From: Isohypsibius dastychi
Taxonomy: Eukaryota > Tardigrada > Eutardigrada > Parachela > Isohypsibiidae
NCBI GenBank assembly: GCA_034696485.1
Contig: JAQIWT010000576.1
Location: 1-17,748 of the forward strand
Direction: 5' to 3'
DNA: 17,748 nt
Positions 1 through 9,708 of this stretch are shown here, in pieces. The notes beneath the pieces are model-generated. The model was given only the letters and a program-made list of their open reading frames with translations. It searched no databases and was not told the origin of the DNA. Each line of letters opens with the position of its first letter. Position 1 is the first letter of the stretch. The position numbers and the translations under genes are program-made.

Positions 1-42
1 GGTTCATTAATCAGTTGAATTCGGCGATTCAAAAGTTCGTAC

Positions 43-3000
43 CGTAACAGTGGCAAGCAGGCCTTCCGGTACCTGTAAAATTGTATAACTGAAATGACCA
101 GCTGAACAAGTATAATTTAAAACTTCATCCTTCTGTTCTCATCACACATGTCTCTAAATGATACCGTTCCAAACATACCACCGAAAATCTTTTCAGTAAA
201 ATTTTTTGTTTACGGTTCCGGTTAGAAAAGCGGTGACAAAATAGTGTCTCTGATCATTTCCTCTCTCATGGTTTGTGTTGAGGATCCGCAATTGTAAAAA
301 ACTTACATTTGCAACAATGATCCCGATCATGAATATAATGGTCTCGAGCCATTGATATCCCATAACTAGACAGATAATTAAGAACGAAACTCCAAGGAAA
401 ACGGCGACGAATGTGATGATGAAGATGAAGCTGAAACAAAACGTATTTTACAGCATTCCATAGGGTTCACCGTAAACGCTCACTGATGGATTTCTTTCGC
501 GATGGGGGTTTCGTTGGTTTCAAGACCTGAAAGAATAAATTCTTTATTCCTGGGACATGTGCAATAAATGAAAAGGCCCGTCAGGTCCTTGGAGAAAAGC
601 TCTCGTTTCATCAAACCACCACATGAAATCACCTGTTGTAAGTCTAGCAATTCTTCCCATGACGGTTTCTACCAAGATAAACATAGAATTCTGAAATGGA
701 TGTTGGTCAACTGGGTGTTTGGTTCCGAATCTTACCGTCTCCGCACCGGATGACCACTCCGATTCCAGCTCCTGCAAAGAAAAGAATTGCAAGTTTCTAT
801 GACGTATGAATCACAGATATGAGATCAGACTGAAGGGGTCAAAAGGGATGGTCTAGCTAGGGGTTTCGACGAATGGGGACACAGCTAGTCAGACCAGCCA
901 GGTCGGGCAAGCAGTGCACGCGTGGAACAGGGTCATTCGCTGGAGTTACCGCGCCACGGGAAAATCGCGCTTTTTTGCTGATCATTCTTTCCAGTTGACC
1001 TTTCCAGTTTTGCCCCTTCAATTTGAAAATGTAAGTTGCTGATTTGCTTGAAAGAACCATCTTGAAATGTCTCAGGTGTTGAACGTTCAACAAAATTGAA
1101 CCTCCGGGAAAACGTAATTTATGCTTCGTTGGTATTGCAGGCCACCAAAAGCGAAGAAGGTTGAAATTCCAGCACACAAGGATGAAGTACATGATGAAGC
1201 TCCTGCACCTGCAAAACGGGGAGGAAAGAAGGCTGCCGCTGCAGTTCCAGTTGGCGCGGAAGATGTGGCCGTTCCTGAAGTCAACGAGCCTTCCACGTCA
1301 GCACCCACTCGGTCCACCAAACGCGGCAAAGGAGCAGCTGAGAAAGCCGAGGAAGCTGAGCCTGTAGCAGAGAAAGAGAAACCAGCGCGTGGAGGTCGGA
1401 AGAAGAAGGAACCTGAGGTGGAAGTTGAAGAAAAGGAAGTCGATGAACCAGATGAGCCACCAGTTGAGAAACCAGCTCGAGCTTTGCGAAGAAAGAAGGA
1501 AGTGGACATGGAAGTTGAGTTTAAGGAGCCAGCTTCGCCAAAAGATGCTGTTTCATCCAAGTCTTCCGCAGTGCATCATACTCGCAGTCGAAAAGCTTCC
1601 CCGAAAGAAGAGGCCGAACCCAAGCATGTGCCTGATAAGGAAAAGAAACCTGCTCAGTCTAAGAAAGGTAAGTGTCATATTTTGTAACGTTTAATTTTCT
1701 TGTGTTTGGAAAATTACCAGGTTTTTCGATACTGCGATAGATTCTCTTGAAGTCTTTCGATTCACCAAATATTCTGATTTCAGTGCCCGCTCCCAAAAAG
1801 GCTGCCAACCATCAAAGCCATTCGGAGGACAGCGAGGAAGTGAGTCCCAAGAAATCCGAACCCGTGGAGGAAAAAGTTCCAGCTGTCAAGCCGAAAGGAA
1901 AGCAGGTCGGTCATGCTAAGGATTCTGATGGTGCAAAAGAAAGTCCCAAGAAGTCTGAATCTGTTCCCGAAAAGCAAGTGAAGGGTGGAGCTAAACGGAA
2001 GCAAGCCATGCAATCTGAGAGTGAGGAAGATTCGACAGATGTTCCAAATGGCAAAGTCATCGCGCATCAAGGAAGCCCGGATGAATCGGAACACAACGGC
2101 GCAGAAACAACTAAAGCTGATGGGAAAAAGGCTGCGGCAAGAGGAGGCAAAGCTAAGCCCAAGGTCGCTGGCAAAGACAAGGCGGTTTCTGAGGAAAAAC
2201 AGGAGGTTATTGAGCCCATTCAGCATGAGAAGTTCGACCTTGGTGGTGATGTCTTCGTGATTTTGGAGAAAGATGAGAAAGTTGTGAAGTTCACCAGAGA
2301 AAAATTGAGTGAGAACAACGATCCGACTACGCTGGATTTCGGCATCTCGAAGGATCAGTGGGAAGCTCTGAAGGCAATGACGGAACAGCTGGACAAGCAC
2401 TTCGCTTAGGACTCTTTTCTCTGCTAGTGTTCCAAAGTGAGTTGGTCTTTTATTACTGGCTTTTTGAGGATGGATTTTTGGACAGTTTGAATTGATTTTC
2501 TTGTCTGGATTTTGAATCGATAGTGTGCTTAGACGTTCTTTCCAGCACCGAGGTTTTTGAGAAATTTATGAACTGCTGATTTTGTCCGAATAAATTGGTA
2601 TGTGTTTAGCTAGCCTCAGATGCGGTATTTTTCAACTGATAACATGAAGAGTTATTCTTACCTTCTACTGCATTAGTTGAGAAGAACGCGAGATTCTTGG
2701 ATTCGAGCGGGTTTTCATGGGACTCCATGTTTCGGCTTTGTGGTTCTGATTCGCCGGTCAAGGACGAGTTATCAACTTTGAGGTGCTTGGAGTCGATAAT
2801 TCTGAGATCCGCCGGGATTCGATCCCCGCCTTTGACCTCGACCAGATCCCCAATCACCAGCTGATCGGCAACGATGCTGCTCTTCTGGCCATCGCGAATT
2901 ACCAAGGCGAACTGCGGCACCATGTTCTTGAAGGACTCCATGATTTTGTCCGATTTATTTCGCTGGTAGAAAGAGAAGCATCCGGTGATGAAGACGACCA

Positions 3001-3722
3001 AGGAAAGTACAATACCGAGGTACAACTGCAAAGCTCTGTGTTGAAATATTGTATTTTATATAATTTCACCAGACGTTACATTGTCTTTGACGGGGTATGT
3101 TGCAGTTCCGACTTCGATGCCGTACGCCACAAAGCAGAGGATCGCCCCCGCCCACAGTAGCAATGAAAATCCACCTAACATTTCTTGTGCGAACTTGACG
3201 AACCAAGGCGTGGACTTTGGAGGAGTGAGAGCATTCGGTCCGTTCCGCAGAAGCCGGGCTTTTGCTTCAGTTTCTGTGAGACCCTGTTGATTTCACATCG
3301 GAACTTCAAATTAAAGGTCAGTTTCGCGTGCTCAGGTGACTGACCATGGTGAGATTGGTTTGTAGCTTTCTAGCTAGATCATCCAGTGGTATTCTGTGCT
3401 CGTCCTGTGGCGATCAAACATAATTCATTTGGTTTGTTAAAATATTTTGAGCTGACCATGATCATCTCTTTCTTCAGGTCGTCCATTCCAGTTGACTTTT
3501 TGCCATTGGCCACCGCTGAAGTAAGCAACAAATCAATCGTTATACTGTAACTGCGTTTAGCGACACCATAGCATCAGAAGAAGCAACTCACATTTTGCAC
3601 CATTGCGGTGACCTTTGCCATCCTGAAATACAGGCTCTTTGAATATAATAACAAAGTTAAACGCAGCACGATGTGATACTTACGTCGGCACCCATTCTGG
3701 TCGAGTTTTTCCCGTCAGCAAC
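43..3722 (-). CDS. Na+/K+-ATPase alpha subunit, 5' part (11 exons, 3' end off window)
   Basis: Catalytic alpha subunit of the plasma-membrane sodium pump (P-type ATPase, type IIC). Exons in transcript order: 3722-3684, 3622-3592, 3515-3457, 3404-3345, 3283-3080, 3025-2662, 771-736, 668-633, 526-484, 430-307, 72-43; all have GT...AG introns and phases match, 342 codons. Seen: GPNALTPP, the M1-M2 segment ending DNLYLG, the actuator-domain motif [32 protein letters not shown], the M3-M4 region and the ion-binding [13 protein letters not shown]. The phosphorylation site DKTG and everything C-terminal lie beyond position 1. The first ATG in frame is at 3695-3693 (MGADDGKG), giving a short lysine-rich N-terminus before DDLKKE; an upstream exon could move the start. 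Oddities are the very small exons (30-60 nt), a repeated N-terminal module, and the 1.9 kb intron that contains another gene. Family assignment is certain; the paralogue class is not. Confidence 0.95.
1029..2409 (+). CDS. PC4/SUB1-domain, lysine/glutamate-rich chromatin-type protein, nested in an ATPase intron
   Basis: Join 1029-1030, 1141-1667, 1784-2409 gives 384 residues. The start codon is split: AT before a strong GTAAGT donor at 1031, and G after the TTGCAG acceptor at 1140, reading [11 protein letters not shown]. The second intron (1668-1783) is GTAAGT...TTTCAG in phase 1. Residues 1 to about 320 are low-complexity lysine, glutamate, proline and alanine with SPKK repeats (SPKKSEPV and SPKKSESV) and basic RGG-K patches resembling AT-hook or histone H1-like DNA binding. 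The last 59 residues ([10 protein letters not shown] ... FTREK ... [14 protein letters not shown]) follow the pattern of the PC4/SUB1 single-stranded-DNA-binding coactivator fold. Inference: a nuclear DNA-binding or transcription cofactor. The reading frame is clear; the PC4 call rests on pattern and C-terminal position. The whole gene lies inside intron 772-2661 of the minus-strand sodium pump gene. Confidence 0.8.
1031..1140 (+). other. Intron that splits the start codon of the PC4-like gene
   Basis: Donor AAAAT/GTAAGTTG and acceptor GGTATTGCAG/GCCACC. Joining them creates ATG from AT + G and opens the frame MPPKAKK. Reading through instead would give an ATG at 1121 and the less likely start [13 protein letters not shown], which would also translate the acceptor tract. 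Confidence 0.7.
2589..2594 (+). terminator. Poly(A) signal of the PC4-like gene
   Basis: AATAAA 180 bp after the TAG stop, in the right orientation, and about 70 bp before the host gene's next exon (2662). It places the nested transcript's 3' end inside the host intron. Confidence 0.6.
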
Positions 3723-5318
3723 CTGAAGAAAAAGCCGGGCATGAATGAGCCGTTTTGAGTATTACCATGAACTGGCTGCGCTTGAGAATTTTATTAAGAT
3801 AAATGATGAGGATTTCCTTTTTTACAAATTCTGGGGCAGGGTCGGGTCTCCAAAATCATATGCCTTTTCAGACGTTTTCACCTTGTGAAGATACTCCGCT
3901 TTGAAAAGGGATGAGCGTGTATAATAATCCAATCAAATCGATTAAAAACGTGAATCCAATAGTATCATGATGAGATTACTGCAAATCTGACCAGGTGGCT
4001 AAGTTAGAAATCCCAAATATGGAACATCAAGTATTTCACGCTTATTCACACTACACAATAAGTATTGTGGAAATAGACAATAACGGAGAAAAATTCTTCG
4101 GCAACGAAAGTCTAGCCATATGATTTGAGATTATGGATGGAGCTCGAGCAGAAAAAAACAGTTTCTGAGAAGCTAGAGCACTATGCACACGGAAACACTT
4201 GGTCAAAGTTTGACTTACCAAAAGTGGGGAAATTGATGGTGAGCACACAAGTCCGATGTTTGGTCCTAGAGTAACCGTTTAGTGGGCCGGGATGACCTTC
4301 AACTTTGTAGCCCGGATGATGTATCAAAGTTGCAGACTGAACCAGTTCTTTCAGCTACCCTTTTCGGCTCTCCTCGCTCAGAGTCTCTGGAAAATTATTC
4401 CCAACGTTGATTGTTATGGCGAAGTAATTAATATGAAACTGCTCGTATATTCCGGAGTATCTGCAGTACGTCGTATTTCTCCAACCTAGCTTAGGCATGG
4501 AAGCTGATAGTGCAAACAATAAAGTACTGTCATTGAATGTTATTACGATATGATAGAGAATATATTGCAAATAAAATAGCCTTCGTAAAAATGTCGCGCT
4601 GTCTCTGCATTCACGAGTCCTGGGTTGAACATTCTTCGCATAGATTGAATGGCCAAACTTACAAATACATAACAGGTCATGGAGCTGGATCCAGCTTGAC
4701 CAATCAGATAATCCACCCGTCGTTTACTGCTCGAAGGTACCCGAAAGAAATTCCACAGAATTACATACTTCCGCGGTATCTAGGTATGTAGATTGATCTG
4801 TTCTGTACATCTGTTATCCGTACTTGAACCAGGAACACTCATGCAAAAATATGCCCACTAGAACAATCATGTTTATCAAAACAGTCCACCCACAAACTAT
4901 CAATAACCAAACTAAGAGAAATGCTTTCATCGGTTTCGAAAAGTTACAAGAACGTCACCTTAGTCCTTAGACGCATGTCTTTAAATATCCGTTTTTCTAT
5001 TTGGAATTATGTATCAAATAGGACTTCCTGTGTCTTGAAAGAAGAAATCCTGTATGTGGATGATGGATCGACTGGACGCGTCTGGGGGGACGGCCTGGTC
5101 ACCTAAAACAGTACTTCGTACGCCTCCGCGTTTGTTTTGATTAAGGTAGACGTATTTCCGCATCGAAGCTGACAGAAAGAACCTCAAGCTTTGGAGCGAT
5201 TCAGGTTGGAAGAAGGCCATGAATTAGGATTGCGTTTTTCTAATCCCTTATTGTCATGTCCGCTACAAAAGAGTGAATCGAGAAGCAAGGAAATCCGGAC
5301 GATACTAGTATTTCAGAA
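3723..5318. other. Intergenic region between divergent Na+/K+-ATPase and CDC123 genes
   Basis: About 1.6 kb with no reading frame that resembles a known protein. It should hold the promoters and 5' UTRs of the two divergently transcribed genes. On the minus strand a strong donor-like site CTTTTG/GTAAGT lies at 4218-4213 and could end a 5' UTR exon of the sodium pump gene. The frame before it has no ATG after its last stop codon, so it is unlikely to be a coding first exon in that frame. No repeat or RNA gene was recognised. Confidence 0.4.
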
Positions 5319-6373
5319 ATGGTGTTGGAAAATATCGTCGATTTCTCGTTTTCGTCATGGTATCCAACGTTCAAATTCATCACATTCCCAAGCAAAATCA
5401 TCAGACTACCGGATGAGGCCATTGCTTATCTAAAAGAGGACGGACTGACACTTCCCTGCGGTATTGACGAAGTACCACCACCTGATGAAGGAAAAGGATC
5501 TTCGACGGATTATTCGGATTCAGCAGTCTCCAACACTCACGAGCAGCACACACCGTGGGTTGACTCTCTCAAAAGAAGAGTGAATAGCGCGATTATGGAA
5601 CTTGGCGGAGAAGTGTTCCCTAAGCTGAACTGGTCTGCTCCAAAGGACGCAAGATGGAATTCTCTGAATCGTCAGCTGAAGTGTTCTTCATTAATGGAAA
5701 TTTTCAGCTGTTTGAAGGCATCAACTTTCATAAATCATGATCTTTCCGACGCTGTACAGGAGCATGGACCTGTCCGGATTGAGTTGATTTTGCGAACTTG
5801 GATGGAAATTAATCCGGGTACGAAGAACACCCATGAGAAACATAACCGTTTTTTTTTGAATGGAATTCCGATGCAAATTCTTTAATTGTAATTGCAGGCT
5901 GGGAATTTCGTTGTTTCGTCAAAAATGGCGAGCTCATTGGAATATCTCAGCGTTACACTGGAACTTATTATTCGTTCATTTCATCGGATCGCTTGAGTTT
6001 GGTGGAGAATATTCTGACGTTCTACGAGGAAAAGATCGAAGGTGTATTTCCGGCGTCCAGCTTCGTGTTCGACATTGTTACCTTCGGCTTGTCGTGGCAG
6101 AATTTCTGCATCATCGACTTCAATCCATTTAATAGAATCACGGATAGCTGTTTGTTCACTTGGGAAGAGCTAGAGGATGCCGAGAACGTTCCAGACGATG
6201 AAGTCTTCCGGTTTGTCACATCTCCAGTCGCAGTGCGGACCGATGAAATGCGACAATATGAAATCCCTGTTGATTTTTTAATGCCAAGTTTTTCGACGAA
6301 GGGAAAGGATGTTTTCACATTCCTGCAGGACAAAATTGAAGAAGATGTGAGTTCGGACGAAAGTTTGGATTGA
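5319..6373 (+). CDS. CDC123: CDC123 (eIF2 assembly factor, ATP-grasp fold)
   Basis: Join 5319-5817, 5898-6373 gives 324 residues, close to the 336 of the human protein. CDC123 binds the eIF2 gamma subunit and drives assembly of the eIF2 translation-initiation complex in the cytoplasm. Conserved stretches in order: FSSWYP near residue 10, LGGEVFPKLNWSAPKDARW around 100-120, LKCSSLMEIF, WMEINPG at the exon junction, EFRCFVKNGELIGISQRY (169-186), FVFDI with Asp225, IIDFNPF with Asp240 and Asn242, and LFTWEEL. The Asp/Asp/Asn set corresponds to the ATP-Mg ligands known in yeast and human CDC123, so the enzyme looks intact. The single 80-bp intron is in phase 1. The tail (DVSSDESLD) is acidic, as in relatives. 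ATG 5319 gives an N-terminus aligned with the human start. The gene converges on the KDM2-like gene downstream. Confidence 0.95.
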
Positions 6374-7099
6374 GAAGTGCTAGCCAAGATTGGTTTTTAT
6401 TTGTCTTGCAAACGGTGCTTTGTCAACCACATCAGTATACAGAGTATCAAAAACGCATTTTTTTCTGGTCTTAGATCAAATACGTAAAAGCTGGAAAACT
6501 CAGAAGTCAAACGAAATATAGAAATCGCGAATTTCCTCAGGAAACAATAAGTTACGATCAACAACAACAACACAGCAACGTAAAAAATACTGGCAAACGG
6601 TACAAACGGTAACTACATACATGGTCGTGAGTTGGCTTTGTGCTTCACAATGAGCTGGTCAATAGCAGGGTAAACGGAATCCACTTTATTCTTTCCCACG
6701 CGATGGTCAGCGGTTTCCGGAAAATCGGATTCGCAGGAAAATATCGGAAGTAATGAGGAGCATCGGCAGCACTTCACTTCATCTGTCTGCGTTGACATTT
6801 CCACTCCTTTGCGGGATGAAAATACACGAACCTACGGAAACAGAAGTCTTCCCTCCCACAATTTTGATGAGAATCGCAAAACTTCATACATCCGAAGTGT
6901 CAGTTCCGCATTGTTTTGATTTTAGCGAAGCCGGTTTCTGCGTGACGCGCGCCTTGCGTCGTTGATCCGGAACAGCAGAGACAACCCGGCTACAATGCAG
7001 ATGCGAAAATCCAAAAACGATGGTCGAAGCACTTTTGACGATTCTTTTAGACAAGAGCAGAACCTAAACGAATTTGGTTTAATAATCGACAAAACACAG
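6374..7099. other. Convergent spacer between CDC123 and the KDM2-like gene
   Basis: Holds the 3' UTRs of both genes. A minus-strand AATAAA (plus-strand TTTATT at 6685-6690) is a plausible poly(A) signal for the KDM2-like gene. A 63-codon minus-strand frame at 6804-6613, preceded by acceptor-like sites, has no family match and is more likely untranslated. No plus-strand AATAAA was found just after the CDC123 stop. Confidence 0.4.
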
Positions 7100-8909
7100 T
7101 TATCTGAAGAAGACGTTTACATCCAACTCGACGAGAAGCGCGGCAGGATTGGAAATTTGGGTTTCGGCGGCCGGGCAAAGCTCGGAATCCAAGAGCTCAA
7201 GTGAGCTTTTCAATGATTCCACCAGAGCGTGCACTCCATTCAACTCGAACTTGTTAACCTTGTGCGTGCAATTCTTCCAGACGTTCAGGTAATGACGTGC
7301 GGCAAACCACTGTAGGTCGTTGAAAAATGGATACCTGATGGATTTCTTAACCTTTAAGAAATGCAAGATCACATAAAAATGAGAAATGCAAAAACGTGGA
7401 ATGATGAAACCACTTACTTTCAAGGCCTGCTCCAACAAAGCAACGTCCAGCTGCATTTCTGCGTTGAATATGTGGAGAAAATTGCCGCCGATAACAAGTG
7501 AATCGTCCATCGTGTAGACCGCGTGGATCCAACCTGCAAAATAAGCGCGATTCGAACGATGTAGAAGAGGCGGAACCACTTTCTGATAATTTACCACTTG
7601 GAATGATAAGTGTGCTGCCAGGGTTCAGTTCTAATCGTTCACAGTCGTCGACTTCGTCTCCTAAAAATTCGCGCTGACCGGAAGATGCCCACTGCGCAAA
7701 GATGGTCTTATTTTTCGCGGAAGGAGGTATAAGGAAAAATAGCTAAAAAGAGGGCGCTTTCACTCCGTGTCAAGGCATAAATCACGGGAAGTGAAATCAT
7801 ACTTTCTTTCCGTACAACTGAAAATTGAACAACGTTAGGATGTGGTGACAACAATTTTATAATTCGACTGCATCACTTACCAAATGATACCACACTGATG
7901 ATCCCCCGAAATCCTACAATACGGGTTTATCACTAGCATGCAGAATTACGGATGAAGGTTATTTTGACCATACGATATGAAAATCTGTATAGCTCCCAGC
8001 TTTGCTCATGAGAACATATTTCTGTGTTCTTGGGTACATCGGCTTTCCTTCAGAGGATGGAGGAAGATTCTTGGGCCAAATGTTCAATGCCCAGTCTATT
8101 TTTCTGATCTATATGAAATGGAAAAGATATCAATGCCACCGTAGTGAAAACGGAACCGCCGAAAGCAAGATAAACCTTACCAACTCAGGGGAATCTATTT
8201 CATCCGATAAAGCTGTATCGCTAACTTCCAGGTCAATGAGATTGTATATCTTATGAGTTGATGCCGTTCGCAATGGCTTCTTGTGACTTTCTCCGGTGAA
8301 ATATCGCACGAAATCGCCGAGGTACATTGATACTCCTTCCTGAGTTGCGCAGTCAATAACTTCCACTTTGCAGGATACACCTGAAAACCAGACCTTAAGA
8401 AATGCAACGACCTTGTGACGTTCCGAAGCTTCCCAACTTCCAAAAATTGTCGAAAACTGGTATTTGCATTATTTTCAAACAGTGCACCCACAGTTTTCGA
8501 AGTACCGCTTTCATTTTAAGCATACATACCAACAACTTCCGCTACTCTTTGAGGCGTGAGATCATATGGTATCCTGAAACAAAATACAACCTGACCACAA
8601 CAAGAGTCGAAAGTTTTACCAGTTATACAAAACATACATCATTCCTTTGGGAAGGCTATCCGTGAAGTGTAGAGGGCTGTTCAAGCCATTCTCCAGAAGC
8701 CGCGATAATGTGAATTCTAAAATCGCACAGATGAACCAAGTCGTTTGGAGTAAGTTCAGTTTCGAGTGACCTTCTGTTCTGATTCCGGTAACTACAGAAT
8801 GATCTTCCCCGTCAAATTTCTCATCGAAGATCCTCTCCTCAATGATATATCGCAGGCTTGCATCGGCAGCGACAAGATGGTGATTCTGGGCAGCACGACT
8901 CCGCGGCTT
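7100..8909 (-). CDS. KDM2/JHDM1-type JmjC lysine demethylase, short form (5' end not resolved)
   Basis: Exons 8909-8638, 8573-8530, 8380-8181, 8108-7974, 7913-7881, 7817-7803, 7742-7595, 7533-7418, 7351-7100 keep frame throughout (404 codons plus TAA). The product is an Fe(II)/2-oxoglutarate dioxygenase expected to demethylate histone H3 lysine 36 in the nucleus. Counting from the first listed exon, the Fe ligands are His216 and Asp218 (YTDFHIDFGG) and His281 (GWIHAVYT); the 2-oxoglutarate contacts are Thr213 and Lys233, with Lys 17 residues after His as in KDM2A and PHF8. IIPSGWIHAVYT, FFLIPPSAKN, FLGDEVDDC and the post-JmjC FELNGVHALVESL resemble KDM2 more than KDM7. The frame then stops, with no CXXC, PHD, F-box or LRR. 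A donor-like GTAAAC at 7120-7115, just before the stop, leaves room for a longer isoform. A further N-terminal exon probably lies above 8909. Confidence 0.88.
7803..7817 (-). other. 15-nt microexon of the KDM2-like gene carrying the 2-oxoglutarate lysine
   Basis: Flanked by acceptor TTTTCAG and donor GTATGA, phase 0 on both sides, encoding LYGKK. Its last codon is the lysine aligned with KDM2A Lys229 / PHF8 Lys264, so skipping it would keep frame but remove a cofactor contact. Confidence 0.75.
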
Positions 8910-9635
8910 CTGGAGAAATAACACAGAATGCAATTCAAACACTTTATCCGCAAATATTCGGCTCAACTCCAGGAAAAATTAGACCAGAAGCTCTAAAATT
9001 ATTTGCTACAATAAGATATATATAATACACTACGCGTTACGTACCATTTGGCAAATTCGGATGACATATTTGATAATTACAGTCAGATTACATTATATAT
9101 AATTATTATACCATAATTACATTACAGTAACATAGAGTTAGTGTGTACAACATATTTGGGGACATGCTATTCATATGCTAAACTCTATTCATTCCCAACC
9201 GAAACCGGTCAGTTTGTTTCTTCCAGTTTTCGAAACATGATTCTGAAAACTCTGGTCCTCAAAGGTAAACGTGAAAAGCTATCAGATAAACATGCTGTGG
9301 TATACTACGCAATTTTGGTCTACTGCAACAAATTCCTCGTACAATATTCCATCAAAATGTAAACCATGCGGACCAAAACTAATATCGCTAAATATTGCCT
9401 ATAGACAGATGCTGAAAAGACGCACAAAAATGCCTTCTCACCTTTCCTTCGATGAGCAATTTCGTTGCATAACTCGCGACATGCGGGACTTTACCAAAAT
9501 GGCCAGCGGCCAGTTTCCTCGCGATCTTTGGCATTCTGGCAGCAGGGCCGTGTTGATGGCACAAAACGAAAACAGAAATAATTCCACGCTACACTGACGA
9601 AATTCAGGTAAACAGATAAGAAGATAGACTCCCTA

Positions 9636-9660
9636 ATTGGAGGCACGTAGTGCCTCCAAT
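9636..9660. repeat. Perfect inverted repeat (11-bp arms, 3-nt loop)
   Basis: Left arm ATTGGAGGCAC, loop GTA, right arm its exact reverse complement. It can form a short hairpin in RNA or a cruciform. It stands 18 bp before a direct-repeat pair; I see no coding context. Confidence 0.8.
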
Positions 9661-9677
9661 CAGGGGTATTAGTTTTT

Positions 9678-9708
9678 AGGCGTAGGGGCTTATGCGAGGC
9701 GTAGGGGC
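9678..9708. repeat. Two direct copies of a 12-bp G-rich repeat
   Basis: AGGCGTAGGGGC occurs at 9678-9689 and 9697-9708 (period 19). Together with the nearby hairpin it may be the edge of an old inserted element, but no termini or target duplication are evident. Confidence 0.7.

Noticed and set aside
1087-2400. Long minus-strand frames opposite the PC4-like gene
   Set aside because: Serine/phenylalanine-rich shadows of the lysine/glutamate-rich coding strand; no splice pattern fits.
4213-4248. MCSPSISPLL as the first coding exon of the Na+/K+-ATPase (strong donor at 4218)
   Set aside because: The codon read as M is GTG and no ATG lies in frame after the upstream stop; at most it is an untranslated exon.
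6613-6804. 63-codon minus-strand frame with several cysteines, possible last exon of the KDM2-like gene
   Set aside because: No family resemblance, no convincing join in phase to the preceding exon, and an AATAAA on that strand lies inside it, which fits a 3' UTR better.
8395-8520. Coding frame in the KDM2-like gene (LFENNANTSFRQFLEVGKL)
   Set aside because: The conserved protein joins EVVG directly to VSCKVEVID by a phase-1 intron covering this stretch.
9271-9597. 108-codon plus-strand frame between genes
   Set aside because: No recognisable motif, biased codon use or splice support; likely chance.
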